From: Flavimobilis marinus
GTDB taxonomy: Bacteria > Actinomycetota > Actinomycetes > Actinomycetales > Cellulomonadaceae
Reading direction: 5' to 3'
DNA length: 64,000 nucleotides
NCBI RefSeq assembly: GCF_900113055.1
Contig: NZ_FONZ01000003.1
Location: 1 to 64,000, forward strand
This document shows positions 25,921 through 34,468 of the stretch, in pieces. Below the pieces are notes generated by a model, which worked only from the letters and a program-made list of their open reading frames with translations, searched no databases and was not told the DNA's origin. The first letter of the stretch is position 1; the number at the start of each line of letters is the position of its first letter. The position numbers and the translations under genes are program-made.

Positions 25921-28900
25921 AGGCCGAGGACGCGGCGGACGGCCGCGCGCACCGCGGTGTCGACGCGGGTGCTGCGGCGCACGACGCCCAGCTCCGCGCG
26001 CAGGGCGCCGGCGAGCTGCTCGGCGTCGCGCTCGATGCCGTCGGAGCGGATCCACGCGGCGAGCTCGTCGAGCTCGTTGTCGCCGTAGGCGCTAATCGGG
26101 AGGCCGGGCTCGATCGCCGGGCGCGCGGGGCGCGACGCAGCGACCTCGGCGTCGACGGCGGCCACGACCGGCGAGGCGTACCGCGGCAGCCCGTCCGGCC
26201 CGACGACCGGGTGCTCGCCGGAGTCCTCCATCGCGTCGAACGGCACGACCGCGGGGGCGGTGCGCTCCTCGGCGCGGATGCGCTCGGCGAGGTCGAGGAC
26301 GACCTGCCGCACGCGGTTGGCTTCCTTGACGGGGTCGAGGAACGCGGCGGCGGACCACACCTGCACGACCGTCCACCCGAGAGACTCGAGGCGCTCGGCG
26401 TGCTGGCGGTCGCGCACGCGCACGGACTTCTCGGCGATGTACGCGTCGTCGTCGGTCAGGACGGCCACGAGCATGCGGTCCGGCAGGTCGGGGTGGCCGA
26501 CGACGAGCGGGATGCGGTCGCCGCCGGTGATGCCGTAGTCGGTCTCGACGAGCAGGCCCGCGGCCCAGAGACGCTCGGCGAGGTCGATGACAAGGCGGTC
26601 GGGGTTGAGCTCGGTCTCGATGCCCTCGTACTGGCCGACCGGGCCCTCGGCGGCGCGGCGCTCGGCGAACTCGAGGAGGTCGGCGAGCAGCTGGGGGCCC
26701 GGCGCCCGCAGGCGCTCGGGGTCGAGGTCCTCGGCGGTGAAGCAGGACACGACGGTCAGGCGGGCGCGGGAGACGCCGAGGGCGTCGAGCAGCAGGGCCT
26801 GGCCGGAGTCCTCGCCGACGACGCCGAACCGGTGCAGCACGCGCCCGTGCGGGGTGCGGCCGAACCCGAGGGACAGGATGACTGCCTCGCGGCTGAGGCC
26901 CGCGACCGCGCCGAGGTCCGCGATGACGACGGGCTCGTGGCGGGCGGGGTCGAAGAACCGGGCCAGGGCCGGGTTGTGCCGGACCTCGCTGAGCAGGGCC
27001 TCGCGGATGCGGTCGGCGTGCACGCCGGACAGCGCGATGATCGCGAGCGACTCCTCGGGGCGCGTGAGGGCGTGGTGGATGGCGAGGTCGACGACGCGCT
27101 CGACCTCGGCCTGCGTCGTCAGGACCGTGCCCGTGGTCTGGTCGGGCATGCCGGTGCCGTGCACGGTCTCGAAGCCGATCAGCTCGCGGGAGCGCGGGAG
27201 CGGCGTCGGGCGCAGGACGTCCTGGTAGCCGTGGCGGACGAGGAAGTCAACGAACTGCTGGTCACGAGAGCTGACCTGGGCGCGGAGGGCGACCGTGGGC
27301 AGCACGCGGCTGAGCTCGCGCACCGCGTCACCCGAGGCGCAGCGGGCGTCGCCGATGACGACGACCTGGCGGCCGCGGGCGATCGCGGGCACGAGCACGT
27401 CGAGGGACAGGTGCTGCACCGAGTCGAGGACGACGACGTCGACCGTGCGGCTCGCGGGCAGCAGGTGCGGCACGAGCGTCGGGGTCGCGATCACGGCGGG
27501 GCGCAGGCGGCGCGCGATGGCCGGGTAGGCGTCGATCGTCTCGCGCAGCGACGTGAAGTGGCCCTCGATGAGGGTCGCGAACAGCGTCTCGGTGTCGTCG
27601 GGGTAGGCGCGCATGGCGCGGGTGAGGAAGCCGATCGCTGAGGCCAGCGCAGGGCCGCCGAGGGAGCGCACGTGCTCGGTGTCGAGCTCGCGGAACTTCG
27701 CGGCGAGGTTCTCGAGGCTCGCGCCGTCGTACGTGGCGAGCGCGGGGTCCTGGCCGAGGATCTGCTCGAACACCGACGACCACCAGGCGAGGTCGAGCTC
27801 GGCGCCCACGAGGCCGGTGTCGACGCGGCGGTGGGCGAGGTCGTCGAGGAGCTCGGCGAGGCCTTGGGTGCGGAGGTCGGCGAGCAGCGCGGTGCGCTCG
27901 GGCAGGGTGTCGAGGGCCTCGCGGTCGTCGGTGAGGCGCTCGAGGCGCGCCTGGAGGTCGTCGAGGTTCGCGTCGAGGAGGTCCCCGCCGTCGGGCGTCG
28001 TGGCCAGGACGGGGGCGAGCTTGTCGAGGTTCGCGACGACGTCGGCGTAGGTGCCCTCGATGGCGGCGAGGCCCTCGGGCAGGCGGGGCCAGCCGCCGCC
28101 GGGGCAGTGCTGGGTCCACACCTGGCGCTGGGCCTGGACCTCGACGAGCGCGGCGTGCAGGTCCGGGACGCGGGAGCCGGGGCGGAGCATGTCCTTGGCC
28201 TGCTTGGCCAGGCGGCGGCGCTGCATGCGGCCCATGGTGGGGGCGTGCAGGGCGCGGTACTGGCGGGTGCCGGTCGCGGCGACGAGGTCGGCGGCGGTGC
28301 GCTCGAAGATCATCGGCTGGAAGACGTCGAGGGTGCCGCGCATGCCGGCGAGCATCTGGAGCTCCTTGCCCCAGGTGCGCAGGTTCGCGGGCTCCGTCAG
28401 GCCGGTGTCGGCGCACACGCGCTGCACCTGCTCGCGCAGGCGCGGCAACAGGTCGCCGGACAGGCGTTCGGTGCGGCCGTGGGCGTCGCGGGCGGCGTCG
28501 GCGGTGACGAGGCTCGCGTTGAACCAGGGGGTCGCGGTGGCCCGGAGGCTGAAGGCGCCGAGCGCGGCGGCGCGGGTCATGCAGTCGGCGGCCTCCGCAC
28601 GGGCGTCGGCGTCGAGGCGCGCGGTGACCTGCGCGGGCAGGCGGACCTCGGTGGCGGGGCTCGGGCGCTCGGCGGTCAGGCGCGCGAGGGCCTGGAGGGC
28701 GTCGTAGGCGGACACACCCCACGGGTCGCGCACCAGGTGCAGGGCGTCGATGTAGCCGGCGAGGCGGCGGCGGGTGTCGATGAGGTCGGCGCGGACGCGG
28801 CCGATCCGGGCGCGGTCGACGTGCGGGGCCTCGAGCGTCATGGCGGCCAGGAGGCGCCCCGACACGCTCGCGCGCCAGGTGGGCTCGGGCTCGATGTCGA

Positions 28901-30080
28901 GGAGCAGCTCGCCCATGCCGAGCTCGTCCATGCGGGCGATGACCTGCTCGGCCGCGCGGCGGTGTCCCGGGACGTAGAGCACGGTGCGCCCGGACGCGGC
29001 GGCGTCGGCGACGAGCGCGGAGACGGTGCCCGCGACGTCGGACCCGGCGGGGGCGTCGACGAACACGTGGGCGCCGGACGCGACGGCGTCGAGCAGGTGC
29101 CGGGCGGACGGGTCGAGGTCGCCGACGCCGCGCTCGTCCGAGGGGTCCTCGTCGCCCAGGCGCAGGGGCGGGAGCTCGGAGACGGGGTCGGTGGCGTCGG
29201 GGTTGGCGAGGGCGGCGACGAGCTCGTTGTGCTCGAGGCCGGCGAGCTCGTCGAGGTCGTCGACGAGGGCCTGGCCGGGGTGGACGAAGGTGCCGACGAC
29301 GAGCTTCTCGACGAGCTCGAAGTCCGCGAGGACGGCCGTGCCCAGGGCGTGCACGCGCTCGGTGACGGCGCGGGGGTCGAAGCCGCCGGAGTCGAACGCG
29401 CTCTTGGCCAGGGCGACGGGGTCGAGCAGTGCGCCGCGGGAGCGCAGGGCGCGGGACAGGACGGGGTTGAGCTCGGCGGTGGTCTCGAGGGTGAGCTCGT
29501 AGTCGCTCTCCCCGCTCCCCCGCGGCTGCAGGCGGATGGGCCGCAGCAGGACCGGCGCGCGGACGGTGCGGCGCTCGCGCGGGGCGGGGGCGTCGTCGTC
29601 GTATGGCTGGTCGGCGGGGGCGGCGCCGGTGACGCGGGCCAGCGCCGCGAGGTCACCCGAGCCCTCGGAGGTGACGGCGTCCTCGGTCCAGGTGGCGATG
29701 CCGATCGCGAGGTAGGTGGGGGCGATGCCAAAGCGCTCGGCGTGCTCCTTGGCGCGGATGCCGACGGCGCGGGCGCGGCGGCGCGCGGTGGGCAGGGAGG
29801 AGCCCTCGCGGAAGAGGTTGGCGAGCTGGGTGGGGCGGCCGGCGAAGAGCTGGGCGACGCCCGAGGGGTGGGCGGCCGAGAGGTCGAGGACGGCGTCGCC
29901 GAGCAGGGTGACGTCGGCCAGGGAGGAGCCTCCGGCGCGGGCCGCGAGGGCGGCACGCCAGGAGCCGACGGCGCGGGCGACCAGCTGGGCGGTGGTCAGC
30001 GGCTCGACGATCGTCGGCGGGGTGGTCCCGCCCGTGGGGTGGTCCGCGTCCGGGTGGGGGGTGGGGGCTGCGGCGTTCAC
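25917..30080 (-). CDS. Giant superfamily-I helicase-like protein (DUF4011 type) with C-terminal endonuclease-like domain, motifs degenerate
   Basis: A 1387-residue protein with the layout of DUF4011/AAA helicases: N-terminal domain (FREGSSLPTARRRARAVGIRAKEHAERFG), split helicase core, and a C-terminal Vsr/MTES_1575-like domain. The Walker A position (about 335-350) reads FVDAPAGSDVAGT rather than GPPGTGKT, and the motif II position reads LDSVQ rather than DEASQ. In the C-terminal domain the expected catalytic ID...ECDG is replaced (RIPLVVGHPDLPDR...LTDDDAY), though the RDRQHAERLESLGW motif remains. It therefore looks like a pseudo-helicase/pseudo-nuclease kept as a long intact reading frame. 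Known relatives are linked to DNA repair or defence; activity here is doubtful. Confidence 0.75.
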   Translation of the reverse strand: MNAAAPTPHPDADHPTGGTTPPTIVEPLTTAQLVARAVGSWRAALAARAGGSSLADVTLLGDAVLDLSAAHPSGVAQLFAGRPTQLANLFREGSSLPTARRRARAVGIRAKEHAERFGIAPTYLAIGIATWTEDAVTSEGSGDLAALARVTGAAPADQPYDDDAPAPRERRTVRAPVLLRPIRLQPRGSGESDYELTLETTAELNPVLSRALRSRGALLDPVALAKSAFDSGGFDPRAVTERVHALGTAVLADFELVEKLVVGTFVHPGQALVDDLDELAGLEHNELVAALANPDATDPVSELPPLRLGDEDPSDERGVGDLDPSARHLLDAVASGAHVFVDAPAGSDVAGTVSALVADAAASGRTVLYVPGHRRAAEQVIARMDELGMGELLLDIEPEPTWRASVSGRLLAAMTLEAPHVDRARIGRVRADLIDTRRRLAGYIDALHLVRDPWGVSAYDALQALARLTAERPSPATEVRLPAQVTARLDADARAEAADCMTRAAALGAFSLRATATPWFNASLVTADAARDAHGRTERLSGDLLPRLREQVQRVCADTGLTEPANLRTWGKELQMLAGMRGTLDVFQPMIFERTAADLVAATGTRQYRALHAPTMGRMQRRRLAKQAKDMLRPGSRVPDLHAALVEVQAQRQVWTQHCPGGGWPRLPEGLAAIEGTYADVVANLDKLAPVLATTPDGGDLLDANLDDLQARLERLTDDREALDTLPERTALLADLRTQGLAELLDDLAHRRVDTGLVGAELDLAWWSSVFEQILGQDPALATYDGASLENLAAKFRELDTEHVRSLGGPALASAIGFLTRAMRAYPDDTETLFATLIEGHFTSLRETIDAYPAIARRLRPAVIATPTLVPHLLPASRTVDVVVLDSVQHLSLDVLVPAIARGRQVVVIGDARCASGDAVRELSRVLPTVALRAQVSSRDQQFVDFLVRHGYQDVLRPTPLPRSRELIGFETVHGTGMPDQTTGTVLTTQAEVERVVDLAIHHALTRPEESLAIIALSGVHADRIREALLSEVRHNPALARFFDPARHEPVVIADLGAVAGLSREAVILSLGFGRTPHGRVLHRFGVVGEDSGQALLLDALGVSRARLTVVSCFTAEDLDPERLRAPGPQLLADLLEFAERRAAEGPVGQYEGIETELNPDRLVIDLAERLWAAGLLVETDYGITGGDRIPLVVGHPDLPDRMLVAVLTDDDAYIAEKSVRVRDRQHAERLESLGWTVVQVWSAAAFLDPVKEANRVRQVVLDLAERIRAEERTAPAVVPFDAMEDSGEHPVVGPDGLPRYASPVVAAVDAEVAASRPARPAIEPGLPISAYGDNELDELAAWIRSDGIERDAEQLAGALRAELGVVRRSTRVDTAVRAAVRRVLGL

Positions 30081-30304
30081 CCTAGAACGCTAACTGGAAC
30101 GTTCCGACGATGCGCCTGCGGCGCGCCGAAGCCGCAGAGTTCTGCGGCTTGTGCTGCTCTCATACAGGCCGGGTGGGGCCGTGCTCGCGGTGTGGTCACG
30201 CGGGGCCTCGACGGGCTTCGGTCCTCGTGGAGGGCGGCGCCGGAGGCGGAGAATGAAGGACGACGCGCACCGCGCAGGGGGCAGGCGGTACGCGCCGTCG
30301 TGGA

Positions 30305-30325
30305 TTAGTTTGCATGTTCAACTAA
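30305..30325. promoter_or_regulatory. TTAGTT-N9-AACTAA palindrome, MarR-like operator candidate
   Basis: Two perfect 6-bp arms separated by 9 bp in an AT-rich pocket. The form resembles MarR/PadR-type operators. No gene starts directly downstream on either strand except tRNA-Arg at 30589, so the target is unclear. Confidence 0.35.
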
Positions 30326-30501
30326 CGGGTGTCAACGCGCTGAACGGAGGGTTGCGCGATAACGATCGTGGCGGGTCGGCACTCGTGACACCGGGGCTGG
30401 TCAGGGGGTTGCGGGGCCGCAGGTTTGGGCCGGTGGCGGGTTTGCTGGTCGGGGCGCTTTTCACCCGGTTGGGGCCACACCGGCACGGGTTCGCGGGGGC
30501 G

Positions 30502-30531
30502 TTGGGGTCCGCCCGTGCGGACAGGTAGGCT
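30502..30531 (+). promoter_or_regulatory. Candidate sigma-70 promoter of tRNA-Arg
   Basis: TTGGGG (30502-30507), an 18-bp spacer and TAGGCT (30526-30531), about 58 bp before the tRNA. It is a weak match, given by position. Confidence 0.3.
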
Positions 30532-30588
30532 CGTCCCGCCTGATCGCGCCCGCACACGTCCCCCGCGGGAGCCCGCGACGCAGGCCAC

Positions 30589-30661
30589 GCGTCTGTAGCT
30601 CAGGGGATAGAGCACCGCTCTCCTAAAGCGGGTGTCGGCAGTTCGAATCTGCCCAGGCGCA
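30589..30661 (+). tRNA. tRNA-Arg (CCT)
   Basis: A 73-nt cloverleaf: acceptor GCGTCTG/CAGGCGC with one G-T pair, D-arm TAGCTCAGGGGATAGAGCA, anticodon stem-loop CCGCT-CTCCTAA-AGCGG giving anticodon CCT (codon AGG), and T-arm with GTTCGAATC. Discriminator A; CCA is not encoded. Confidence 0.96.
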
Positions 30662-30822
30662 CAGTGCGTTTTTGCAGGTCAGCGGCCATGGCGCCGCCGC
30701 AGGCGTCGTCGTCGCCGGGACCAACGACATCGCCCGGAGCCTGCTCGAGACCGGTGGCTCCAGACCCCGACCACACCCTCGTTCGCGATGAACGCGCAAC
30801 CTCTGGCGCGCGCTCTGCTGAC

Positions 30823-30862
30823 GGCATCGAGGGGACCCCCTGACGCAGATCCCCTCGATGCC
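30823..30862. terminator. Inverted repeat between tRNA-Arg and the GH6 gene
   Basis: A perfect 13-bp stem (30823-30835 with 30850-30862) and 14-nt loop. It lies 161 bp after the tRNA and 73 bp beyond the stop of the convergent cellulase gene, so it may terminate either. The remaining bases of 30662-30935 show nothing else recognisable. Confidence 0.55.
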
Positions 30863-30935
30863 AACGCCGGTCGCAGGTCGCCGCTCGTCCGCAGCGGGCG
30901 GGCGACGCTCTCTCAGCGAACCGGGCGCCCTGCCG

Positions 30936-32282
30936 TCACGGAAGCAGCGCCGGCTCCGCCAGCCGTGCGAGCTCCAGCGCCTGCTCGACGAACCAACCGC
31001 CCGCGACGGGGTCCACCATGCCGCGCACCACGTCGAACCCCGGCTCCGGCAGGTCGGCCGCCGCGATGCCGCGTGTGCACCGTCCGTCCGACTGGCCCGG
31101 CACCTTGATCCACAGGAACGCATCCACGAGCGGGTGGCCGGTGTCCGTGCTTGGACGCTGGCCCAGGCCCGCCTGCGGCGGGTTGCACCAGATCTCCGGG
31201 TCGGCGGTGGTGTAGCCGTACTCGGCCGTAAAGGCCGCGGCGTCGTCGTCGGTGGCCGGGTCGCCCAGCACCCACGGCCCCTGCCCGTTGCGGCTCGTGT
31301 CGAGGACGAAGTGAGTCATCTGGTTCTTGCGCACCCGCATCGCATCGAGCTCCTCCTCAGGAGGGCACGGCGTCCCCACCTGCGGGGCGTACCCGGCCTC
31401 GATGTCCGGAACCGGCTGGTTCCGCACCGCGTAGAGGCACTTCGACACCCGCTCGCCGTAGGCGATGAGCTCCTCGGTGGCGCGGTAGTTCGACGTGTTG
31501 AGCGCGAAGCCCGTCGCCTGGTCGATCCCCGCCATCCTCAGCCGGTTGACGATCCCGTACTGCAGGTTCGGGTCGCCGTAGAACGCGTCGTAGTCATCCA
31601 GCCCCTGCCAGGCAGAGTTGCCGGCGTCGATGTACGTCGCCGTCTGCGGCTGCGCACCCAGCGTCGTCACCGCGTACCGGATCTCACGGAATCGCTGCTG
31701 CACGAACTCCGGGTCCTCCGGCGTCCCGGTGGAGCCGCCGGAGCCCTGGCCGCACCAGGGCTCGCTGGACAGGAGCGCGACGCCGTCCGGCTCGATGATG
31801 ACGACGGCCTTCGTGCTGCCGAGCTCGTCCGCGATCGCGTCGACGAACGCCCTGTACTCAGCCTCCGACGTGGCGCCGCCAGAGCTGTACTGCGAGCAGT
31901 CCCGACCCGGCACGTAGTACAGCGAGAACACCGGCACTTGGTGCTGCGCCTTCGCCGCCGCCACCGTCTCGCTCACCGTGGCGCCGATCTCCTCCGGCGT
32001 GCCGCCCGTCAGCCACACCGTCTCCTGCTGCGCGGCCAGCTCACGCATCAGCGCGGCCTCCTCGACCAGGCCCGCCGCCTCGAACGCGTCCGCCTGGACG
32101 CTGGCATCGTTGCCCTCAGGCACGTAGAACTCCGTGCCGCCGTTCAGCACGCTCTTGCCGTGCGCCGGACCTCGGTTGCTGCTGTCCTTCTCCGCCGTTG
32201 CACCGGTCGCGCCGCCGGCAATCCCCACGAGCAGCATCGTCGCGGTCACCGCGACGGCCGCACCTCGTCCCCTCCGCCTCAT
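30936..32282 (-). CDS. Secreted glycoside hydrolase family 6 cellulase
   Basis: A 448-residue exported enzyme hydrolysing beta-1,4-glucan by the inverting GH6 mechanism. Signal peptide: RRR, hydrophobic core, AGGATGATA. The catalytic domain has both family signatures: LYYVPGRDCSQYSSGG (Asp128, GH6 signature 1) and VVIIEPDGVALL (Asp166, catalytic acid), then YIDAGNSAWQG, TGFALNTSNY, HFVLDTSRNGQG and FLWIKVPGQSDG. It ends at the catalytic domain: no linker or cellulose-binding module, unlike many Cellulomonas cellulases. ATG 32282 has GGAGGG 7 nt upstream. A CebR-type operator lies 112 bp upstream. Endo- versus exo-mode is not decidable by eye. Confidence 0.95.
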   Translation of the reverse strand: MRRRGRGAAVAVTATMLLVGIAGGATGATAEKDSSNRGPAHGKSVLNGGTEFYVPEGNDASVQADAFEAAGLVEEAALMRELAAQQETVWLTGGTPEEIGATVSETVAAAKAQHQVPVFSLYYVPGRDCSQYSSGGATSEAEYRAFVDAIADELGSTKAVVIIEPDGVALLSSEPWCGQGSGGSTGTPEDPEFVQQRFREIRYAVTTLGAQPQTATYIDAGNSAWQGLDDYDAFYGDPNLQYGIVNRLRMAGIDQATGFALNTSNYRATEELIAYGERVSKCLYAVRNQPVPDIEAGYAPQVGTPCPPEEELDAMRVRKNQMTHFVLDTSRNGQGPWVLGDPATDDDAAAFTAEYGYTTADPEIWCNPPQAGLGQRPSTDTGHPLVDAFLWIKVPGQSDGRCTRGIAAADLPEPGFDVVRGMVDPVAGGWFVEQALELARLAEPALLP

Positions 32283-32393
32283 TGCAGAGCCCTCCTGTCG
32301 GTCGTTCCTGATCGGCCAGCGAACAGCAGGCCGGCTTTTCGAGCTCCGTGATGGAGCGCACCACGGCCCTTGCGTCCGCTCGGACGCCGCTTG

Positions 32394-32407
32394 CGGGAGC
32401 GCTCCCA
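32394..32407. promoter_or_regulatory. CebR-type operator upstream of the GH6 cellulase
   Basis: CGGGAGCGCTCCCA matches the LacI-family CebR operator TGGGAGCGCTCCCA at 13 of 14 positions. It sits 112-125 bp upstream of the cellulase start. In Streptomyces and Thermobifida this site mediates repression that cellobiose or cellotriose relieves. Confidence 0.85.
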
Positions 32408-32534
32408 CGCGACGACTGACGAGACTCTACGCTTTTGGCTCGAAGGGGTCCAAATGCGGCGCGGCCGATGATGGCCTGCAGGAGAGGAGCGCAAGGCTTC
32501 GTCCCAGCGAAGGTGTCCCGCCTGGTCGGGGCCA

Positions 32535-33506
32535 CTACCCGTCGCGTGACGCGCAACCAGCGCTCGTTCGAAGACGCTCGGACAGTGCGAGCACTTCGTC
32601 GCGCAGCGCGTCGGGACTGATCACCTCGAAGTCCCAACCGAGACCGGCGAGCATGCGGGCCATGCCGTCGAGGCGCTCCGCGCGGGTCTCGAGCAGAGCG
32701 CCGTCGGCGTGTTCACTGAGCCTTCCCACGCTCTTGGGCAGCCGGTCCGCGGCCTCCTCAAGGGTGGCGTGCAGGACGACGGTGACCTCGTGCGCCCACG
32801 GGATCGCCGCGATGCCAGACACGACCTGCGTCGTCGCGTCGAAGTCCGCGGGCACGTCGAACGTGCCCGCGCTCGGACTAGCCGAGGCGATGCGGTCGAG
32901 GCGAAAGGTCCGCACGTCGTTGCGCCCGTGGTCGAAGCCGGTGGCATACCACCGGCCGGAGTGGAAGACCAGGCCGTAGACGTCGAGCTCCCGCTGCGAC
33001 TCCGTCCCGTCCCACGCCGTGTAATCGATCTGGACGGTGCGCCGCTCCTCCGCGGCCGCGGCCAACCCCAGCAGAATCTTGGCACCCACCGGAGCAGCGG
33101 CGCCCATCGCCGTCGTGAACTGGGCCGTCGACATCAGGCTGTCGAGCCGTTTGCTCAACGCCCGCGGCAGCACACGCGACACCTTGGCCAGCGCGCTCAC
33201 CGCCGCCGTGTGGTCCGTCGTCGCGAGCCCCGCACGTTCCGCAGCCCGCAAGCCCAGGACGACAGCGACGGCCTCGTCGTCGGTGAGCATCAGGGGCGGC
33301 AGCTTGTAGCCAGGAGCGAGCCGGTAGCCGCCGTACCGGCCTCGCTGCGCCTGGACGGGGATACCGAGATCTGCGAGGTGCTCGGCATACCGCCGGACCG
33401 TGCGCTCGTCGACCCCGAGCCGGACAGCGAGATCACCGACCGTGCGCTGTCCGCCAGCCTGGAGCAGCTCCAGCATGGCGAGCACTCGAGCAGTCGGGCG
33501 GGTCAT
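32535..33506 (-). CDS. WYL-domain transcriptional regulator (YafY/DeoR-like HTH)
   Basis: A 323-residue regulator. An N-terminal HTH_11 winged helix (RTVGDLAVRLGVDERTVRRYAEHLADLGIPV, residues about 20-50, then RGRYGGYRL) is followed by a helical linker and a WYL ligand-sensing domain (IDYTAWDGTESQRELDVYGLVFHSGRWYATGFDH; the W-Y-L core is WYA here) plus the C-terminal WCX extension. It is divergent from an alpha/beta hydrolase, with 91 bp between starts, so it probably controls that gene and itself. Effector unknown. Confidence 0.9.
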   Translation of the reverse strand: MTRPTARVLAMLELLQAGGQRTVGDLAVRLGVDERTVRRYAEHLADLGIPVQAQRGRYGGYRLAPGYKLPPLMLTDDEAVAVVLGLRAAERAGLATTDHTAAVSALAKVSRVLPRALSKRLDSLMSTAQFTTAMGAAAPVGAKILLGLAAAAEERRTVQIDYTAWDGTESQRELDVYGLVFHSGRWYATGFDHGRNDVRTFRLDRIASASPSAGTFDVPADFDATTQVVSGIAAIPWAHEVTVVLHATLEEAADRLPKSVGRLSEHADGALLETRAERLDGMARMLAGLGWDFEVISPDALRDEVLALSERLRTSAGCASRDG

Positions 33507-33597
33507 GAGGCCTCCACGGCGCGACTAGGAACTCGCAACAGAATCGGTTACGCATACCGGGCGGAGTCTGCCCGCAATCGAGCCTAGCGTTCCCACC

Positions 33598-34338
33598 ATG
33601 AACACCACCACCTACGTCCTCGTCCCCGGCTTCTGGCTCGGCGCCTCGGTCTGGAGCCCCGTGGCCGACCCGCTGCGCGAGCAGGGCCACGTCGTGCACG
33701 CCGTCGACCTCACCGGCATGGGGGAACGCGCCCACCTCGCCTCACCCGACACCAACCTGACCACCCACATCGACGACGTCGTCCGCCTGCTCGAGACCCA
33801 GGACCTGCACGACGTCGTGCTCGTCGGCCACAGCTACGGCGCCCTCGTGACGACCGGCGCAGCCGACCGCGTCCCCGAGCGCGTCGCCCGCCTCGTCTAC
33901 GTCGACACCGGTCCCCTGCCCGACGGCATGTCCCAGGCCGACTTCGAAGGACCCGACGCCCGCGCAGCAAACGACGAGCTGGTCCGCACCCACGGCGAGG
34001 GCTGGAAGCTCCCGCCGCCGCCCTGGGCCGCGCTCGCCGCCGACGTCCCCGAGGTCGACGACGCCGCCGTCGCCGCGCTGGTCGAAGGCTCCCAGCCGCA
34101 GCCCTGGCGCACAGCGACCCAGCCGGTCGCGCTCACCGGCGCCTGGGAGCGGCTGCCGCGGACCGGCGTGCTGTGCAGCTTCAGCCTCGAGCAGCTGCAC
34201 CAGATGGCGCCGCACTCCCCCGCGTTCGCGCACATGGTCGACGGCGACTGGACCTACGTCGAGCTGCCGACGTGGCACTGGCCGATGGTCAGCCAGCCGG
34301 TGCGGCTCGCCGAGGTGCTGGGGTCGGTCGGCTCCTGA
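33598..34338 (+). CDS. Alpha/beta-fold hydrolase
   Basis: A 246-residue hydrolase/esterase. VLVPGFWLGASVWSPV carries the oxyanion segment, LVGHSYGALV is the nucleophile elbow (G-H-S-Y-G), and WTYVELPTWHWPM near the C-terminus supplies the catalytic His. Family members include esterases and epoxide- or salicylate-type hydrolases; the substrate cannot be inferred. It is divergent from the WYL regulator and ends in a strong hairpin. Confidence 0.9.
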   Translation: MNTTTYVLVPGFWLGASVWSPVADPLREQGHVVHAVDLTGMGERAHLASPDTNLTTHIDDVVRLLETQDLHDVVLVGHSYGALVTTGAADRVPERVARLVYVDTGPLPDGMSQADFEGPDARAANDELVRTHGEGWKLPPPPWAALAADVPEVDDAAVAALVEGSQPQPWRTATQPVALTGAWERLPRTGVLCSFSLEQLHQMAPHSPAFAHMVDGDWTYVELPTWHWPMVSQPVRLAEVLGSVGS

Positions 34339-34344
34339 GACCCG

Positions 34345-34372
34345 CGGCTGTCCCCCGCCCGGGGGACAGCCG
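34345..34372 (+). terminator. Hairpin terminator after the alpha/beta hydrolase
   Basis: A perfect 12-bp stem (34345-34356 with 34361-34372) and 4-nt loop (GCCC) starting 6 bp after the stop codon. Confidence 0.85.
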
Positions 34373-34468
34373 ATTGCCCACCCCGCGGTGACGACTCACG
34401 ATCGCCAGATTCCTAGGGTTTGGAACAGCCGCAGCAACCCTGCCGCGGACCCTCGGAAGGACCTCCTC

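Larger units (their letters stand above)
30081..30588. other. Intergenic region of about 508 bp without a convincing gene
   Basis: This region separates the helicase-like start from tRNA-Arg. Codon positions show no consistent coding bias in any frame. It contains a hairpin (AAGCCGCA 30129-30136 / TGCGGCTT 30143-30150), a 21-bp palindrome (30305-30325) and a possible tRNA promoter (30502-30531). Confidence 0.6.

Noticed and set aside
30318-30615. Minus-strand open frames of 79 and 97 codons before and across tRNA-Arg
   Set aside because: They overlap the tRNA or its promoter, lack ribosome sites and show no codon-position bias or domain.
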